From UBA5796 sp040752455 (GTDB taxonomy: Bacteria; Chloroflexota; Anaerolineae; Anaerolineales; Villigracilaceae): a DNA stretch of 64,000 nt. The stretch lies in contig JBMOMN010000009.1 in assembly GCA_049324115.1 (NCBI GenBank), positions 352,026 through 416,025 on the forward strand, given 5' to 3'. Position numbers and translations under genes: made by a program. Numbering within the stretch: the stretch's first letter is position 1; each line of letters begins with the position of its first letter. Below the pieces are notes generated by a model. The model saw only the letters and a program-made list of their open reading frames with translations, ran no database searches and was not told where the DNA came from. Positions 18,481 to 27,196 of this stretch are shown piece after piece.

Positions 18481-18675
18481 TCAGTCGTCGCCGAGCGAGG
18501 CGATGGCTCGCAGCAGGCCGAAGACCAGCACGCCGAGCTTCAGTCCCTCGCCGGTGGTGAGGGCGGTTTCGCGTTCATCCTTTTCGGCGCGGCGGTTGAG
18601 CAGGGAGGCGGCCACCAGGCCGGTGATCGCGCCGATCAGCGCGCCGACGATCAGGTTCTTCTTCCGGTTTTCCAT
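18481..18675 (-). CDS. Small YtxH-like membrane protein
   Basis: 64 residues from the ATG at 18675 (MENRKKNLIVGALIGAITG). It has one hydrophobic helix (LIVGALIGAITGLVAASLL), a charged segment, then a second hydrophobic patch (LGVLVFGLLRAIASL). A TTG six bases upstream is an alternative start, with AAAGGA better placed for it. The GxxxG-like helix resembles YtxH/glycine-zipper stress proteins. It lies downstream of another small membrane protein in the same direction. Confidence 0.6.
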   Translation of the reverse strand: MENRKKNLIVGALIGAITGLVAASLLNRRAEKDERETALTTGEGLKLGVLVFGLLRAIASLGDD

Positions 18676-18705
18676 AAGCAAATAAATCCTTTCCTTTCCT
18701 TCGCC

Positions 18706-19128
18706 TTATTTCTTCCCGAACAAGGCTTTCAGGCTGGCGATCAGGCCCTCGCCCAGCATGATCGGCTTGACGGCAGTATCCGCCACAGTGCGGACCTTGC
18801 CCGCAATGTGGTTGGCGTGGTACTGGGCCTTGCCCGAATAGGGCGGGATGATCTTGAGCAGGCGCGCCAATCCATAGATCAGCGCGGCCAGCACAACCAG
18901 GAAGACCACGGCGATGAACATCACGGGGACGACCAGCCAGATGGTCGAGATGGCAGCCCAGCGTTCCGAACCGGTTTTATCGCCGAAGGCGGAAATCCCG
19001 GCCAGCACCGCCACGGCCAGGATCAGGAGCGCCGTCACGGCCAGCGGGAGGGTGATCTGCCAGAAGGCCTGGCGTTTATGCGCCTTGATGGAAGGCGTCT
19101 CTTCGAGCATGGGAAGGGTTTCTTTCAT
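18706..19128 (-). CDS. Two-helix membrane protein of unknown function
   Basis: 140 residues, start MKETLPMLEETP at 19128. Two strong transmembrane helices (ITLPLAVTALLILAVAVLAG and WLVVPVMFIAVVFLVVLAAL) are followed by an amphipathic C-terminal half (GKVRTVADTAVKPIMLGEGL). I do not recognise the family. It probably forms a transcription unit with the 64-residue protein 30 bp downstream. The region between this start and ftsZ has no gene. Confidence 0.65.
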   Translation of the reverse strand: MKETLPMLEETPSIKAHKRQAFWQITLPLAVTALLILAVAVLAGISAFGDKTGSERWAAISTIWLVVPVMFIAVVFLVVLAALIYGLARLLKIIPPYSGKAQYHANHIAGKVRTVADTAVKPIMLGEGLIASLKALFGKK

Positions 19129-19235
19129 CGCACTAATTTTAGCATAATTAAATGCGCGGGGCGGTCTGACATGCCCGGCCCAGGCACGCTTCGACCGCCC
19201 CGGCAAGGGGGGATAACTGGACGCCGAAAATGGCT

Positions 19236-19261
19236 GTAAGGCGAGATTAATCTCGCTTTAC
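19236..19261 (-). terminator. Hairpin downstream of ftsZ
   Basis: GTAAGGCGAGATT pairs with AATCTCGCTTTAC (one G-T wobble) just past the ftsZ stop. There is no T-run, so it may stabilise the 3' end or belong to the hairpin-repeat class rather than terminate transcription. Confidence 0.4.
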
Positions 19262-19271
19262 GATGACTCTC

Positions 19272-20420
19272 CTAGCGGCGGTTACGCAGGAAAGTGGGGA
19301 TGTCCAGGTCTTCCTGATTGATGTTTTTCGGCTTGACTTCAGCCGGCTGAGGGCGCTGGGCTTCCGCGCCGACGCTGACGTTTTCCGCCGGGCGGGTAAA
19401 TCCCACCGGGCGGTCGTCGAACCGGGACGAGGAAGTGGGGCGTTCGAGGGCGCGGCGCGGCACGCCGCTGCGCTCGAACCCCGTAGCAATGACCGTGATG
19501 CGGATGTCATCGCCCATGTTCGGGTCAATCACCGCGCCGAAGATCATGTTCACGTCCGGGTGGGCGGTCTCGCGGATGATGGCCGCAGCCTGGTTGACCT
19601 CGAACAGGGTCATGTTCGGGCCGCCGGTCACGTTGAACAGGATGCCGCGCGCGCCGTCAATGGTGATGTCGAGCAACTGGCTGGAGATAGCCTGGTCGGC
19701 CGCGACGCGGGCGCGGTCTTCACCGGAAGCTGTGCCGATCGCCATCAGCGCCGCGCCGCCTTCGCTCATAATGGCTTTGACGTCGGCGAAGTCCAGGTTG
19801 ATCAGGCCGGGGACGGTGATCAGCTCGGAGATGCCCTGGATGCCCTGGTGGAGTACCTCGTCGGCCATGCGGAAGGCGTCCGACAGGCTGGCGCGCTTGT
19901 CGGCCAGTTGCAACAGGCGATCGTTGGGGATGGCGATGAGCGTATCGGCGTGCTCCTTCAGCTTGCCGATGCCGCTCTCGGCGGATTGCATCCGCTTGCC
20001 GCCCTCGAAAGTGAACGGGCGGGTGACGACCGCGATGGTCAGCGCGCCGCTTTCCTTGGCGACCTGGGCCACGATCGGCGCTGCGCCGGTCCCGGTGCCG
20101 CCGCCCATGCCGGCCGTGATGAAGACCATGTCGCTGCCTTTGAGCACGTTGTACAGCTCCTCGGCGGACTCTTCGGCGGCTTTGCGTCCGACCTCGGGAT
20201 TGCCGCCTGCGCCCAGGCCGCGGGTCAGTTTATCGCCGAGGCGCACGCGGATGTTTGCCTTCGAGAGCAGCAGGGCCTGGGCATCGGTGTTGACCGCGAT
20301 GAACTCCACGCCCTGGATACCCTCGGCGATCATGCGGTTGACGGCGTTCGATCCGCCGCCGCCCACGCCGATCACCTTGATGCGGGCAAACGATTCGGGT
20401 TGCATATTTTTTGCGTCCAT
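19272..20420 (-). CDS. ftsZ: Cell-division GTPase FtsZ
   Basis: 382 residues, start behind AGGAGGAG. The tubulin/FtsZ signature GGGTGTG is in AGMGGGTGTGAAP (about 105-115), with N-terminal KVIGVGGGGSNAVN for guanine binding, the T7-loop region INLDFADVKAIM and the C-terminal domain IRITVIATGFE. A variable linker ends in EDLDIPTFLRNRR, the conserved C-terminal peptide that binds FtsA and other partners. It polymerises into the Z-ring at midcell. It is the last gene of the dcw cluster, separated from ftsA by a repeat-filled 187-bp spacer, so it may have its own promoter. Confidence 0.98.
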   Translation of the reverse strand: MDAKNMQPESFARIKVIGVGGGGSNAVNRMIAEGIQGVEFIAVNTDAQALLLSKANIRVRLGDKLTRGLGAGGNPEVGRKAAEESAEELYNVLKGSDMVFITAGMGGGTGTGAAPIVAQVAKESGALTIAVVTRPFTFEGGKRMQSAESGIGKLKEHADTLIAIPNDRLLQLADKRASLSDAFRMADEVLHQGIQGISELITVPGLINLDFADVKAIMSEGGAALMAIGTASGEDRARVAADQAISSQLLDITIDGARGILFNVTGGPNMTLFEVNQAAAIIRETAHPDVNMIFGAVIDPNMGDDIRITVIATGFERSGVPRRALERPTSSSRFDDRPVGFTRPAENVSVGAEAQRPQPAEVKPKNINQEDLDIPTFLRNRR

Positions 20421-20509
20421 GTTACTCCTCCTGAAAATGAGTACCTCTGAATGGATTATGTTTTTGGGTAGCGGCGGGTTGGAAATCCGCTGCGGGCCGG
20501 TCAGTGTGT

Positions 20510-20598
20510 TTTGTCATTGCGAGGGGCGATCTTCCCCGAAGCAATCCCCTGGTCATTGGAGATTGCTTCGACGGGAGATCACCGTCTCGCAATGACAC
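20510..20598. repeat. Dispersed inverted repeat between ftsA and ftsZ
   Basis: Outer arms TGTCATTGCGAG and CTCGCAATGACA enclose a segment with GAAGCAATCCCC and GGAGATTGCTTC. This is the widely seen 'CATTGCGAGCGAAGCAATC' intergenic repeat type found in several phyla; no protein is encoded. It would form a long hairpin in the ftsA-ftsZ message. Confidence 0.7.
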
Positions 20599-20607
20599 TG
20601 TAACCTA

Positions 20608-21840
20608 TTAAGGCAGGAGCCGTTTGAAAAAATTCTTGATGCCATCGAGGTTCACGTTGCTCTCTCCTTTCATCCGGCGTCGTTTCGGGGGGGCCAGGTC
20701 CTGGGCGCTCATGGATAAGGCCCAATGCAGCAGGCCGACGCTGGTGGAATAAGCCGGGGAGTCCAGCCGGTCCACCAGGCCGACCAGGTTCTCCGGTTTG
20801 GCGGTGCGGACGGGCATGCCCATCACCTTGCTCGCCAGTTTGCGGATGCCGGGCAGGGCGCTCGTCCCGCCGGTCAGGATCATGCCCGCAGGCAGCAGGC
20901 CGTCGTAACCGCTCCGCTTGATCTCCTGGAGCGTGAGGCTGAAGATCTCCTCGACCCTGGCCCCGATGATGTGGGCCAGTTCCTGGCGGTTGATCTGCAC
21001 CGGCTCGTCCTCGCCGAAGGGCTGGATGGTGAAATATTCCTCCAGGCCCACTTCGCCTTTGAGGGCATGCCCGTACTTTTTCTTGATCTCTTCGGCCTGG
21101 GCCATCGGCAGGCGCAGGCCGTGGGCGATGTCGGCGGTGACGTGGTTGCCGCCCACGGCCAGCACCATCGTGTGCCACACGTCCCCGTCCACGTAGATCG
21201 CCAGGTCGGTCGTCCCGCCGCCGATGTCGCAGACGATACAGCCCATCTGCCGGTCGGTCTCGGTCAGCACCACCTCCGCCGAGGCCAGCGGGTTGAGCAC
21301 GAACTGGGCCACGTCCACCCCGGCGGAGGCCACGCTCTGGCGCAGGTTCTCGACCGAAGCAGACAGGGCGGTGATGATGTGCGCCTCCACCTCCAGCCGG
21401 TAGCCGTGCATCCCGATCGGGGCGCGCACCCCGTCCTGCCCGTCCACCACGAATCCGCGCTGGATGACGTGGATCAGCTCCCGGTCGCCGGGGATGGCGA
21501 TCGTGCGGGCGTCTTCGAGGGCGCGGATCACGTCGTAATCGTCCACGATCCCGCCGGTGATCCCGACCTTGCCGCGGCTGTTGACCGAGGCCACGTTGGC
21601 GCTAGCCAGGCTGACCAGGGCCGAGGTGATCGCGACCCCGGAGGTGTGTTCGGCGCGTTCGACCGAATTGGCAATCGCCTGCGCCGCGGCTCCCAGGTCC
21701 ACGATAGCGCCTTTCTTGATGCCCTCAGACGGTTCGATGCCCACCCCAATGATGCGGATGGCGTCATCCTCTTCCACCCGTCCTACAAGGGTGCATACCT
21801 TGGTCGTGCCGACATCTATGCCAACAACAATCTCGTCCAT
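20608..21840 (-). CDS. ftsA: Cell-division actin-like protein FtsA
   Basis: 410 residues. Actin-fold signatures: VVGIDVGTTKVCTLVG (phosphate 1), CIVCDIGGGTTDLAIY (phosphate 2, about 203), and adenosine-binding GMILTGGTSALPGI (about 325). The SHS2/1C insertion is present (about 85-165). The C-terminus NLDGIKNFFKRLLP is an amphipathic helix of the kind that tethers FtsA to the membrane. It links FtsZ to the membrane. ftsQ ends 3 bp upstream. Confidence 0.97.
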   Translation of the reverse strand: MDEIVVGIDVGTTKVCTLVGRVEEDDAIRIIGVGIEPSEGIKKGAIVDLGAAAQAIANSVERAEHTSGVAITSALVSLASANVASVNSRGKVGITGGIVDDYDVIRALEDARTIAIPGDRELIHVIQRGFVVDGQDGVRAPIGMHGYRLEVEAHIITALSASVENLRQSVASAGVDVAQFVLNPLASAEVVLTETDRQMGCIVCDIGGGTTDLAIYVDGDVWHTMVLAVGGNHVTADIAHGLRLPMAQAEEIKKKYGHALKGEVGLEEYFTIQPFGEDEPVQINRQELAHIIGARVEEIFSLTLQEIKRSGYDGLLPAGMILTGGTSALPGIRKLASKVMGMPVRTAKPENLVGLVDRLDSPAYSTSVGLLHWALSMSAQDLAPPKRRRMKGESNVNLDGIKNFFKRLLP

Positions 21841-21843
21841 AAG

Positions 21844-22812
21844 CTAGTCCGTGCGATAAAAAGGATGGTGCGGGAATTCCACGCTCACCATCGTGGCGGG
21901 AATGCCGCTGCGGGCCAGGTAATCACTCAGGCCCTGGTAAACCGTCAGTTTCAAATTCATGTCGGCGGTCGTTTTACCGAAGTAGACGATCCAGCCGCGG
22001 CTGTCATTCCAGCCGAAGCCATAGCCTGGATCGTAAAAAATCGAAGTATCCTGCGGGACGTAGGGAGCCAGCAGCCGCAGGGTGTGGATCATCTCGGTGG
22101 ACAGATAGGGCAGCGCGGCGGTCAGCCCATCCACGGAAACCTCGCCCTGGACCTGGGGCGGGCTGCCGTTTGCGACGACCGGGATCAAGCCCTCGGCCGG
22201 TCCGCGCACCGGGAAGGCGAATCCCTGGGCGTCAATCCAGAGCGTCTCGCCGCCCTGCTGCCAGGCGATCACCGGCTGGCGTTCCGCCACGACCACCGTC
22301 ACGTAGTTCGGCAAATTCACGCTGACCGAGACGCTTTCCAGGTCCGGGTAGCTTTCGCGCAGGGTGTTCTCGATGACGGCCGGTTCCGCCCAAAAGATGG
22401 ACAGGCCCGTCAGGTTCAGGGTACGGTTGATCTCCTCGGCGCTGATGCGCTGGTTGCCGAGCACGTCGGCCTGCGGAATGTAGAAGTTGTTCGAATTCCA
22501 CATCATGTAAAGGACGAAAGCCATGGCCGCAGTCAAGGCCAGGGAGGTCCAGCGCCAGCCCATCTCGACGATCGGCAGGGCCGGGATGCTGAGGCGCGAA
22601 CCCTTCGCGCCGAGCGCCACCTGGTACTGGCGTTTGCGCGGCTTGGTCATGCTCCGTTTCGTGGCCGGCCTGGCCACCATGTCGGGATGCAGGTTGCGCA
22701 CCAGCACCGCAGCGCGGCTGGTCTTCCTGTACTGGCGCTTGGCGCTTTCGGCTGCCCGCCGCTTGCGGACAGTCTCAGAGCGGCTCGAGGCAGGTTTGTT
22801 GGCAGGACTCAT
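21844..22812 (-). CDS. ftsQ: Cell-division protein FtsQ (POTRA domain)
   Basis: 322 residues from the ATG at 22812, which overlaps the ddl stop (ATGA). A basic cytoplasmic tail of about 90 residues precedes a transmembrane helix (SLALTAAMAFVLYMMW), then a POTRA domain (IPQADVLGNQRISAEEINRTL; LRESYPDLESVSVSVNLP) and an FtsQ domain (VVVAERQPVIAWQQGGETLWIDAQG). It bridges early and late divisome proteins. The long Lys/Arg-rich N-terminus is longer than in E. coli. Confidence 0.93.
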   Translation of the reverse strand: MSPANKPASSRSETVRKRRAAESAKRQYRKTSRAAVLVRNLHPDMVARPATKRSMTKPRKRQYQVALGAKGSRLSIPALPIVEMGWRWTSLALTAAMAFVLYMMWNSNNFYIPQADVLGNQRISAEEINRTLNLTGLSIFWAEPAVIENTLRESYPDLESVSVSVNLPNYVTVVVAERQPVIAWQQGGETLWIDAQGFAFPVRGPAEGLIPVVANGSPPQVQGEVSVDGLTAALPYLSTEMIHTLRLLAPYVPQDTSIFYDPGYGFGWNDSRGWIVYFGKTTADMNLKLTVYQGLSDYLARSGIPATMVSVEFPHHPFYRTD

Positions 22813-23924
22813 GCGCCCCTCCTGAAGCGGCGTTCGGTGCGGTCGCGCTCGGCTTTGCGTTCCAGGGCCAGTTCGATCAGGCGGTCCACCAGGGCCGCAT
22901 AAGGCAGCCCGCTGGCCTCCCACAGTTTCGGGTACATGCTGATGGAGGTAAAGCCGGGGATGGTGTTGACCTCGTTCAGGTAAAAATCGCCGCTGTCTTT
23001 GTCGAATAAAAAGTCCACGCGGGCCATGCCGGCGCAGTCAATGGCTTTGCAGGCTTTCACCGCCATGTCACGGATCAGGTTGGCCGTCTCATCCGGCAGC
23101 GGGGCGGGGATCAGCAGGCCGGAGGTCCCGTCCACGTATTTCGATTCGTAGGAGTAGAACTCGCGGCTCGGCAGGATCTCGCCGGGGATGGAGGCCTGCG
23201 GGTCGTCGTTGCCCAGCACGCTGACTTCGATCTCACGCGGGTTCTTCACGCCGCGCTCGACCAGCACGCGGCGGTCGTAGGCGGCGGCTTCCATCAGGCC
23301 TTCCCGCAAATCGGAGCGGTTGTTGCATTTGCTCACCCCAACCGAGGAACCTAAATTGGCAGGCTTGACGAAAACCGGGTAGCCCAACGCCTCAGATTTT
23401 TGGATAACAGTTTCCAGGTCCCGCTCGATCTCGGAACGCAGGACCAGCACCGCTTCGACGACCGGGATGCCGTTGGCGCGCATCACATCCTTGAACACGC
23501 CCTTGTCCATCCCGACCGAAGCCCCCGTCACCCCCGCGCCCACGTAAGCCACGTCCGCCAGTTCGAGTAATCCCTGCATCGTGCCGTCCTCGCCGAAGGT
23601 GCCGTGCAAGACCGGGAAGACGACCTCGAGGTCGGTGATCTTCGCATATCCCGTATCGAGAAGCGCGTACAGGCCCGCCCTGGATGGGTCGGGCAGGATG
23701 GTGCAGGCGGTCAGGCCGCCGGTCTGCCCGTCGGCGAAGGCCCGGTGGGCGTTCTTGCCGGTCAGCCAGGCGCCTTCGTGGGTGATGCCCACCTCGAAGA
23801 CCTCGTACCGGGCGGGGTCGAGCACGCCCAGCACCGAGCGCGCCGAACTGAGCGAGACTTCATGCTCGCCGGAGCGCCCGCCGAAGAGGACGATAACCTT
23901 CAGTTTGGTCGTGGGTTTTGTCAT
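22809..23924 (-). CDS. ddl: D-alanine--D-alanine ligase
   Basis: 371 residues. ATP-grasp enzyme: N-terminal VIVLFGGRSGEHEVSLSSA, the ligase motif HGTFGEDGTMQGLLEL (about 110), GYPVFVKPANLGSSVGVSK (about 185), and the metal-binding end FYLNEVNTIPGFTSISMYP (about 330). The Tyr of the omega-loop region (REFYSYESKYVDGTS) fits a D-Ala-D-Ala ligase rather than a D-Ala-D-Lac ligase. It makes the dipeptide used by MurF. It overlaps ftsQ by four bases. The 88-bp spacer upstream, before murB, holds 7-nt repeats. Confidence 0.96.
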   Translation of the reverse strand: MTKPTTKLKVIVLFGGRSGEHEVSLSSARSVLGVLDPARYEVFEVGITHEGAWLTGKNAHRAFADGQTGGLTACTILPDPSRAGLYALLDTGYAKITDLEVVFPVLHGTFGEDGTMQGLLELADVAYVGAGVTGASVGMDKGVFKDVMRANGIPVVEAVLVLRSEIERDLETVIQKSEALGYPVFVKPANLGSSVGVSKCNNRSDLREGLMEAAAYDRRVLVERGVKNPREIEVSVLGNDDPQASIPGEILPSREFYSYESKYVDGTSGLLIPAPLPDETANLIRDMAVKACKAIDCAGMARVDFLFDKDSGDFYLNEVNTIPGFTSISMYPKLWEASGLPYAALVDRLIELALERKAERDRTERRFRRGA

Positions 23925-23941
23925 GGCCGTTTCCAGTAACT

Positions 23942-24012
23942 TTTGTGTTGCACATCTCGTGTTGCATGTTGCGTGGAGCGTACTTTACGAAACACGCTAC
24001 ACGTATTACGCT
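23942..24012. repeat. 7-nt periodic repeat between murB and ddl
   Basis: About nine consecutive degenerate heptamers (TCGTGTT, GCATGTT, GCGTGGA, GCGTACT, TTACGAA, ACACGCT, ACACGTA, TTACGCT) fill the spacer up to the murB stop. The first half is roughly complementary to the second half. Confidence 0.6.
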
Positions 24013-24924
24013 TCACCACTCTCCAACCAGCTCGATCTCCAACTCAAGCTGGATGCCAAATCTCTCTCTGACCGTAGCCTGCGCCAGGTCTATCAGGGAT
24101 TTCACGTCGGCGGCGGACGTCTCGCCGTTGTTGACGAAAAAATTGGCGTGGACCGGGCTGACCACGGCGTTGCCGATGTGGGCGCCTTTCAGCCCGGCTT
24201 CTTCCAGCAGTCTCCCGGCAAAATCGCCTTCGGGATTCTTGAACATCGAACCCATGCTGGCTCCCGGCGGCTGGGTGGACTTGCGCCGTTCGGTGAACTC
24301 GCGCATCCTGCCCAGCACGGCCTCTTTGTCTCCGAAATCGAGGCGCAGCTCCGCCGACAGGATCACGCCCTTGACCTCGCCGCGCTTCATCACGCTGGTG
24401 CGGTAGCCGTAGCCCATCTCCCGGACTTTGAACTGCTTCCGGCCTTCGCGGGTCAGGACTTCGGCGGCGCGCAGGCTCCCGGCCATATCGCCGCCGAAAG
24501 CCCCGGCGTTGCCGTAGACCGCCCCGCCGACCGTGCCGGGGACGGTGGCCGCCCATTCCAGGCCGGTGTAACCTTTGGCCGCCACCCGGTTGGCCAGGTT
24601 GCTGAAGGTCACGCCCGACTCGGCCCACACCGAAGGGACCTTGTCGAAAAAGGTCACGGCCTTGGCCCGGTTGAGCACCACCACGCCGCGCACGCCCGCG
24701 TCGCTGACCAGCACATTCGAGCCGCCGCCCAGCAGGATGAAGGGGACGCCCATCTCCCACAGCCGGGAGACGGTTTTTGCCAGTTCTTCCGACGTGTGGG
24801 CGGCGATCAGGGCTTCGGCCGGGCCGCCAATGCGCGCCGAGGTGTACGCGGCGAGCGGCACGTCTGTTTGCAGCCGTTCGCCAAAAACCGCATGGAGGGC
24901 GTCGAGAGGCAGGGTGGTGGTCAT
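24013..24924 (-). CDS. murB: UDP-N-acetylenolpyruvoylglucosamine reductase MurB
   Basis: 303 residues, type II-like length. FAD-binding TSARIGGPAEALIAA and ILLGGGSNVLVSDAGVRGVV (about 60-80); Tyr/Arg GLEWAATVPGTVGGAVYGNAGAFGG (about 118-142); catalytic Ser in QPPGASMGSMFKNPEGDFAGRLLEEAGLKG (about 225) and the final Glu in the C-terminal helix. It reduces UDP-GlcNAc-enolpyruvate to UDP-MurNAc in the cytoplasm. It sits between a 63-codon orphan gene and ddl within the dcw cluster. Confidence 0.96.
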   Translation of the reverse strand: MTTTLPLDALHAVFGERLQTDVPLAAYTSARIGGPAEALIAAHTSEELAKTVSRLWEMGVPFILLGGGSNVLVSDAGVRGVVVLNRAKAVTFFDKVPSVWAESGVTFSNLANRVAAKGYTGLEWAATVPGTVGGAVYGNAGAFGGDMAGSLRAAEVLTREGRKQFKVREMGYGYRTSVMKRGEVKGVILSAELRLDFGDKEAVLGRMREFTERRKSTQPPGASMGSMFKNPEGDFAGRLLEEAGLKGAHIGNAVVSPVHANFFVNNGETSAADVKSLIDLAQATVRERFGIQLELEIELVGEW

Positions 24925-24965
24925 TTGCGCTTTAATTGCAGCAACGAATTAATCCGTTACTGCCG

Positions 24966-25157
24966 TCACAACTTCGCGTCCTTCAGGTGACTGATCAGCT
25001 TCTGGACCGCGGATTCCATCTTCCGGTCCATCTTGGAGCCGGTGCGGGCCGGCTGGCCCACATCCGGGTCGGGCACGTCGCCCAGGACCATCTTCAGCGG
25101 AGGCAGGGCCATCACGTCCGATTCGTAGGTGCGGGTGGACTTCTTCTTTTCAGCCAT
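24966..25157 (-). CDS. Unrecognised 63-residue protein inside the dcw cluster
   Basis: Start MAEKKKSTRTYESDVMAL behind GAGGAACTT, stop at 24966. Highly charged, with no membrane segment: a basic N-terminus, a PPLKMVLGDVPDPDVG turn-rich middle and a C-terminal amphipathic helix (DRKMESAVQKLISHLKDAK). It lies 18 bp downstream of murC and 41 bp upstream of murB on the same strand, so it is cotranscribed with peptidoglycan genes. No family recognised. A real gene is supported by the ribosome site and tight spacing. Confidence 0.55.
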   Translation of the reverse strand: MAEKKKSTRTYESDVMALPPLKMVLGDVPDPDVGQPARTGSKMDRKMESAVQKLISHLKDAKL

Positions 25158-25175
25158 AAGTTCCTCGCTTTCTGA

Positions 25176-26567
25176 CTACTTCAGGCCGGCCAGCACTTCG
25201 GCGCTGACCCTGTCGGCGTCCCCGGCGGAGAGTACCAGCATAACGTCGCCGGAGCGGAGGTGTTGGATCAAAAATTCGCTGACATCCGATAATTGCGGAA
25301 TGAAACGGGCCGAGTCGTGCGGCATGACCTTGACGATCTGGCTGGCCGAGAAAGCCTGTTCGGGGCCTTCGCGGGCGGCGTAAATCTCGGTCACGATCAC
25401 CTCGTCGGCGTCGGTGAAGGCGTCGAGGAAGGCGTCGAAAAGGGTCCGGGTGCGGGAGTAGGTGTGCGGCTGCCAGACGGCCCAGATGCGCTGTTTCGGG
25501 TAGCGGGCACGGGCGGCGGCCAGCGTGGCCCGGATCTCGGTGGGATGGTGGGCGTAATCGTCGAAGACCCGCACGCCCCGGGCCTCGCCGCGCTTCTCGA
25601 AACGGCGCCCGGTCCCGCTGAACTCTTCCAGGGCTGCGGCGGCCTTCTCCAGCGACAGTTTGAGCGCCCCGGCCACCGCCATCACCGCCAGCGCGTTCTG
25701 GACGTTGTGCCTGCCCGGCACCTGCAACGCGACCGGCTGGCCTTTCATGCTGCGCAGGTCGAGGTTGGAATAGGTCTCGAACGAGAAACCGCCATGCTCG
25801 TTGGTGCGCAGGTTGCGGGCCATCACCCAGTGCGGGCTGGCGACGGTGATCTCGCTCCTCGCGCTGTAAGACACCACCTGGCGACCGTTCCGCTGCGCCC
25901 GCTGGACCAGGCCCATCGTCCCGGGATCGTCGGCGCAGGCCACCAGCGCGCCGTTGGCGGGCAGCAGGTCCACGAACGACTCGAAGGCGCTTTCCATGTC
26001 GGCCAGGGTCGGGTAGCAGTCCGGGTGGTCGTGCTCCAGGTTGGTAACGATCTCGATGCGCGGCTTCAACCCCAGGAACATGCGGTCGTACTCGTCCGCT
26101 TCGATGACGAAGAGCTGGCCCTTCCCGGCGTGGGCGTTGACTCCCAGGTTGCCGGACACGCCGCCGATCAGGTAAGACGGGTCCTGCTTCAAACGGGTCA
26201 GCACCCAGGCCAGCATGGCGGTGGTGGTGGTCTTGCCGTGCGTCCCGGCGACGGCGATGCCGGTCTTGCGCTCCATCAGTTGACCGAGGAAATCGGCCCG
26301 CTTGTAGACCGGGATCTTGGCCGCAAGCGCAGCCCGGACCTCGGGGTTGTCGTCCGCTATGGCGGAGGAACGCACCACCCAGTCCGCGCCGGCGATGTTG
26401 GCCGGGCTGTGGCCGATGGACACTTTCGCGCCCGCAGCCTGCACGTCCGCGGCGAACGGCGACATGACCCGGTCCGACCCGCTGACGGTGTAACCGCTCT
26501 CCAGCAGGAGCCGGGCGATGGCGGAAAGTCCGCTGCCCCCGATGCCGATGAAATGGACGTGTGTCAT
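25176..26567 (-). CDS. murC: UDP-N-acetylmuramate--L-alanine ligase
   Basis: 463 residues from the ATG at 26567 (MTHVHFIGIGGSGLSAIAR), chosen because AAAGGA precedes it and the Rossmann motif begins at once. ATP-binding AGTHGKTTTTAML (about 108-120), FVIEADEYDRMFL, NLEHDHPDCYP, PGRHNVQNALA and FDDYAHHPTEI are all standard for MurC. It adds L-Ala to UDP-MurNAc. The 100-bp spacer upstream is filled with hairpin repeats. Confidence 0.97.
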   Translation of the reverse strand: MTHVHFIGIGGSGLSAIARLLLESGYTVSGSDRVMSPFAADVQAAGAKVSIGHSPANIAGADWVVRSSAIADDNPEVRAALAAKIPVYKRADFLGQLMERKTGIAVAGTHGKTTTTAMLAWVLTRLKQDPSYLIGGVSGNLGVNAHAGKGQLFVIEADEYDRMFLGLKPRIEIVTNLEHDHPDCYPTLADMESAFESFVDLLPANGALVACADDPGTMGLVQRAQRNGRQVVSYSARSEITVASPHWVMARNLRTNEHGGFSFETYSNLDLRSMKGQPVALQVPGRHNVQNALAVMAVAGALKLSLEKAAAALEEFSGTGRRFEKRGEARGVRVFDDYAHHPTEIRATLAAARARYPKQRIWAVWQPHTYSRTRTLFDAFLDAFTDADEVIVTEIYAAREGPEQAFSASQIVKVMPHDSARFIPQLSDVSEFLIQHLRSGDVMLVLSAGDADRVSAEVLAGLK

Positions 26568-26589
26568 AAAATCCTTTGTGTTCCTTTTC

Positions 26590-26660
26590 GGAGTGCAGTC
26601 TTTTCGGAGTGCAGGCTTCAGCCTGCAAACTTTCATCTGCAAACTAAAGTTTGCACTCCT
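26590..26660. repeat. Hairpin repeats between the cvpA-like gene and murC
   Basis: GGAGTGCA occurs twice. It contains the palindrome GCAGGCTTCAGCCTGC (26611-26626) and the hairpin TGCAAACT/AGTTTGCA (26638-26655). The first palindrome is the same unit that makes up the murF-ftsI array. Confidence 0.7.
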
Positions 26661-26667
26661 ATAAAAT

Positions 26668-27192
26668 TTAGATGAAAACAACCAGCACAAAAATGAACGC
26701 GATGATGACCGCAAAATAGATGCCGGGTTCGCCCAGCAGGTTGGGCGGCATGTAAACCATCATCCGGGTGACGACATCCAACGCCTCGCCGGTGGGCGCG
26801 GAGATGTTCGGCGCAAAGGGATAACCGGCCTCTTTCATGTCGAACCACAGGGTGCCCATGATCAGGTATCCGTTCAGCGCACCGACGACGAATCCCAGCA
26901 GCCAGTCCTGCAGCCGTTCCCGGGTTGCCTTGGAGGCGAAGCGCGGGATGTAAACGGTCTGGTAGCCAAAAAACACCAGGGTCAGCAGCACGATGGCCCG
27001 GATCCAGAACAGTGAGGGGCTGTCTGCCGCCATGGTATCTATGACCGGCACGTAACGCTCCATCAGGCGGCTGAAAGCCAGGGACAGGATGACGCTGAAA
27101 GAAACCAATAATTCCTTCGACCAGCCGCGCATCGCGCCGATAACGGCAAAGATGATGACGAAGAGCCAGAATGCGAAAGGTAAACTCATCAT
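26668..27192 (-). CDS. CvpA-like integral membrane protein in the dcw cluster
   Basis: 174 residues from the ATG at 27192 (MMSLPFAFWLFVIIF), preceded by AAAGGTTGAGAG and only 4 bp after the murG stop. Four hydrophobic segments (FAFWLFVIIFAVIGAMRGW, IRAIVLLTLVFFGYQTVYI, LLGFVVGALNGYLIMGTLW and a C-terminal IYFAVIIAFIFVLVVF) and the RGWSKEL loop resemble the CvpA family. The function inside a peptidoglycan operon is unknown. CvpA is not a usual dcw member, so this may be a lineage-specific addition. Confidence 0.65.
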   Translation of the reverse strand: MMSLPFAFWLFVIIFAVIGAMRGWSKELLVSFSVILSLAFSRLMERYVPVIDTMAADSPSLFWIRAIVLLTLVFFGYQTVYIPRFASKATRERLQDWLLGFVVGALNGYLIMGTLWFDMKEAGYPFAPNISAPTGEALDVVTRMMVYMPPNLLGEPGIYFAVIIAFIFVLVVFI

Positions 27193-27196
27193 ACTC

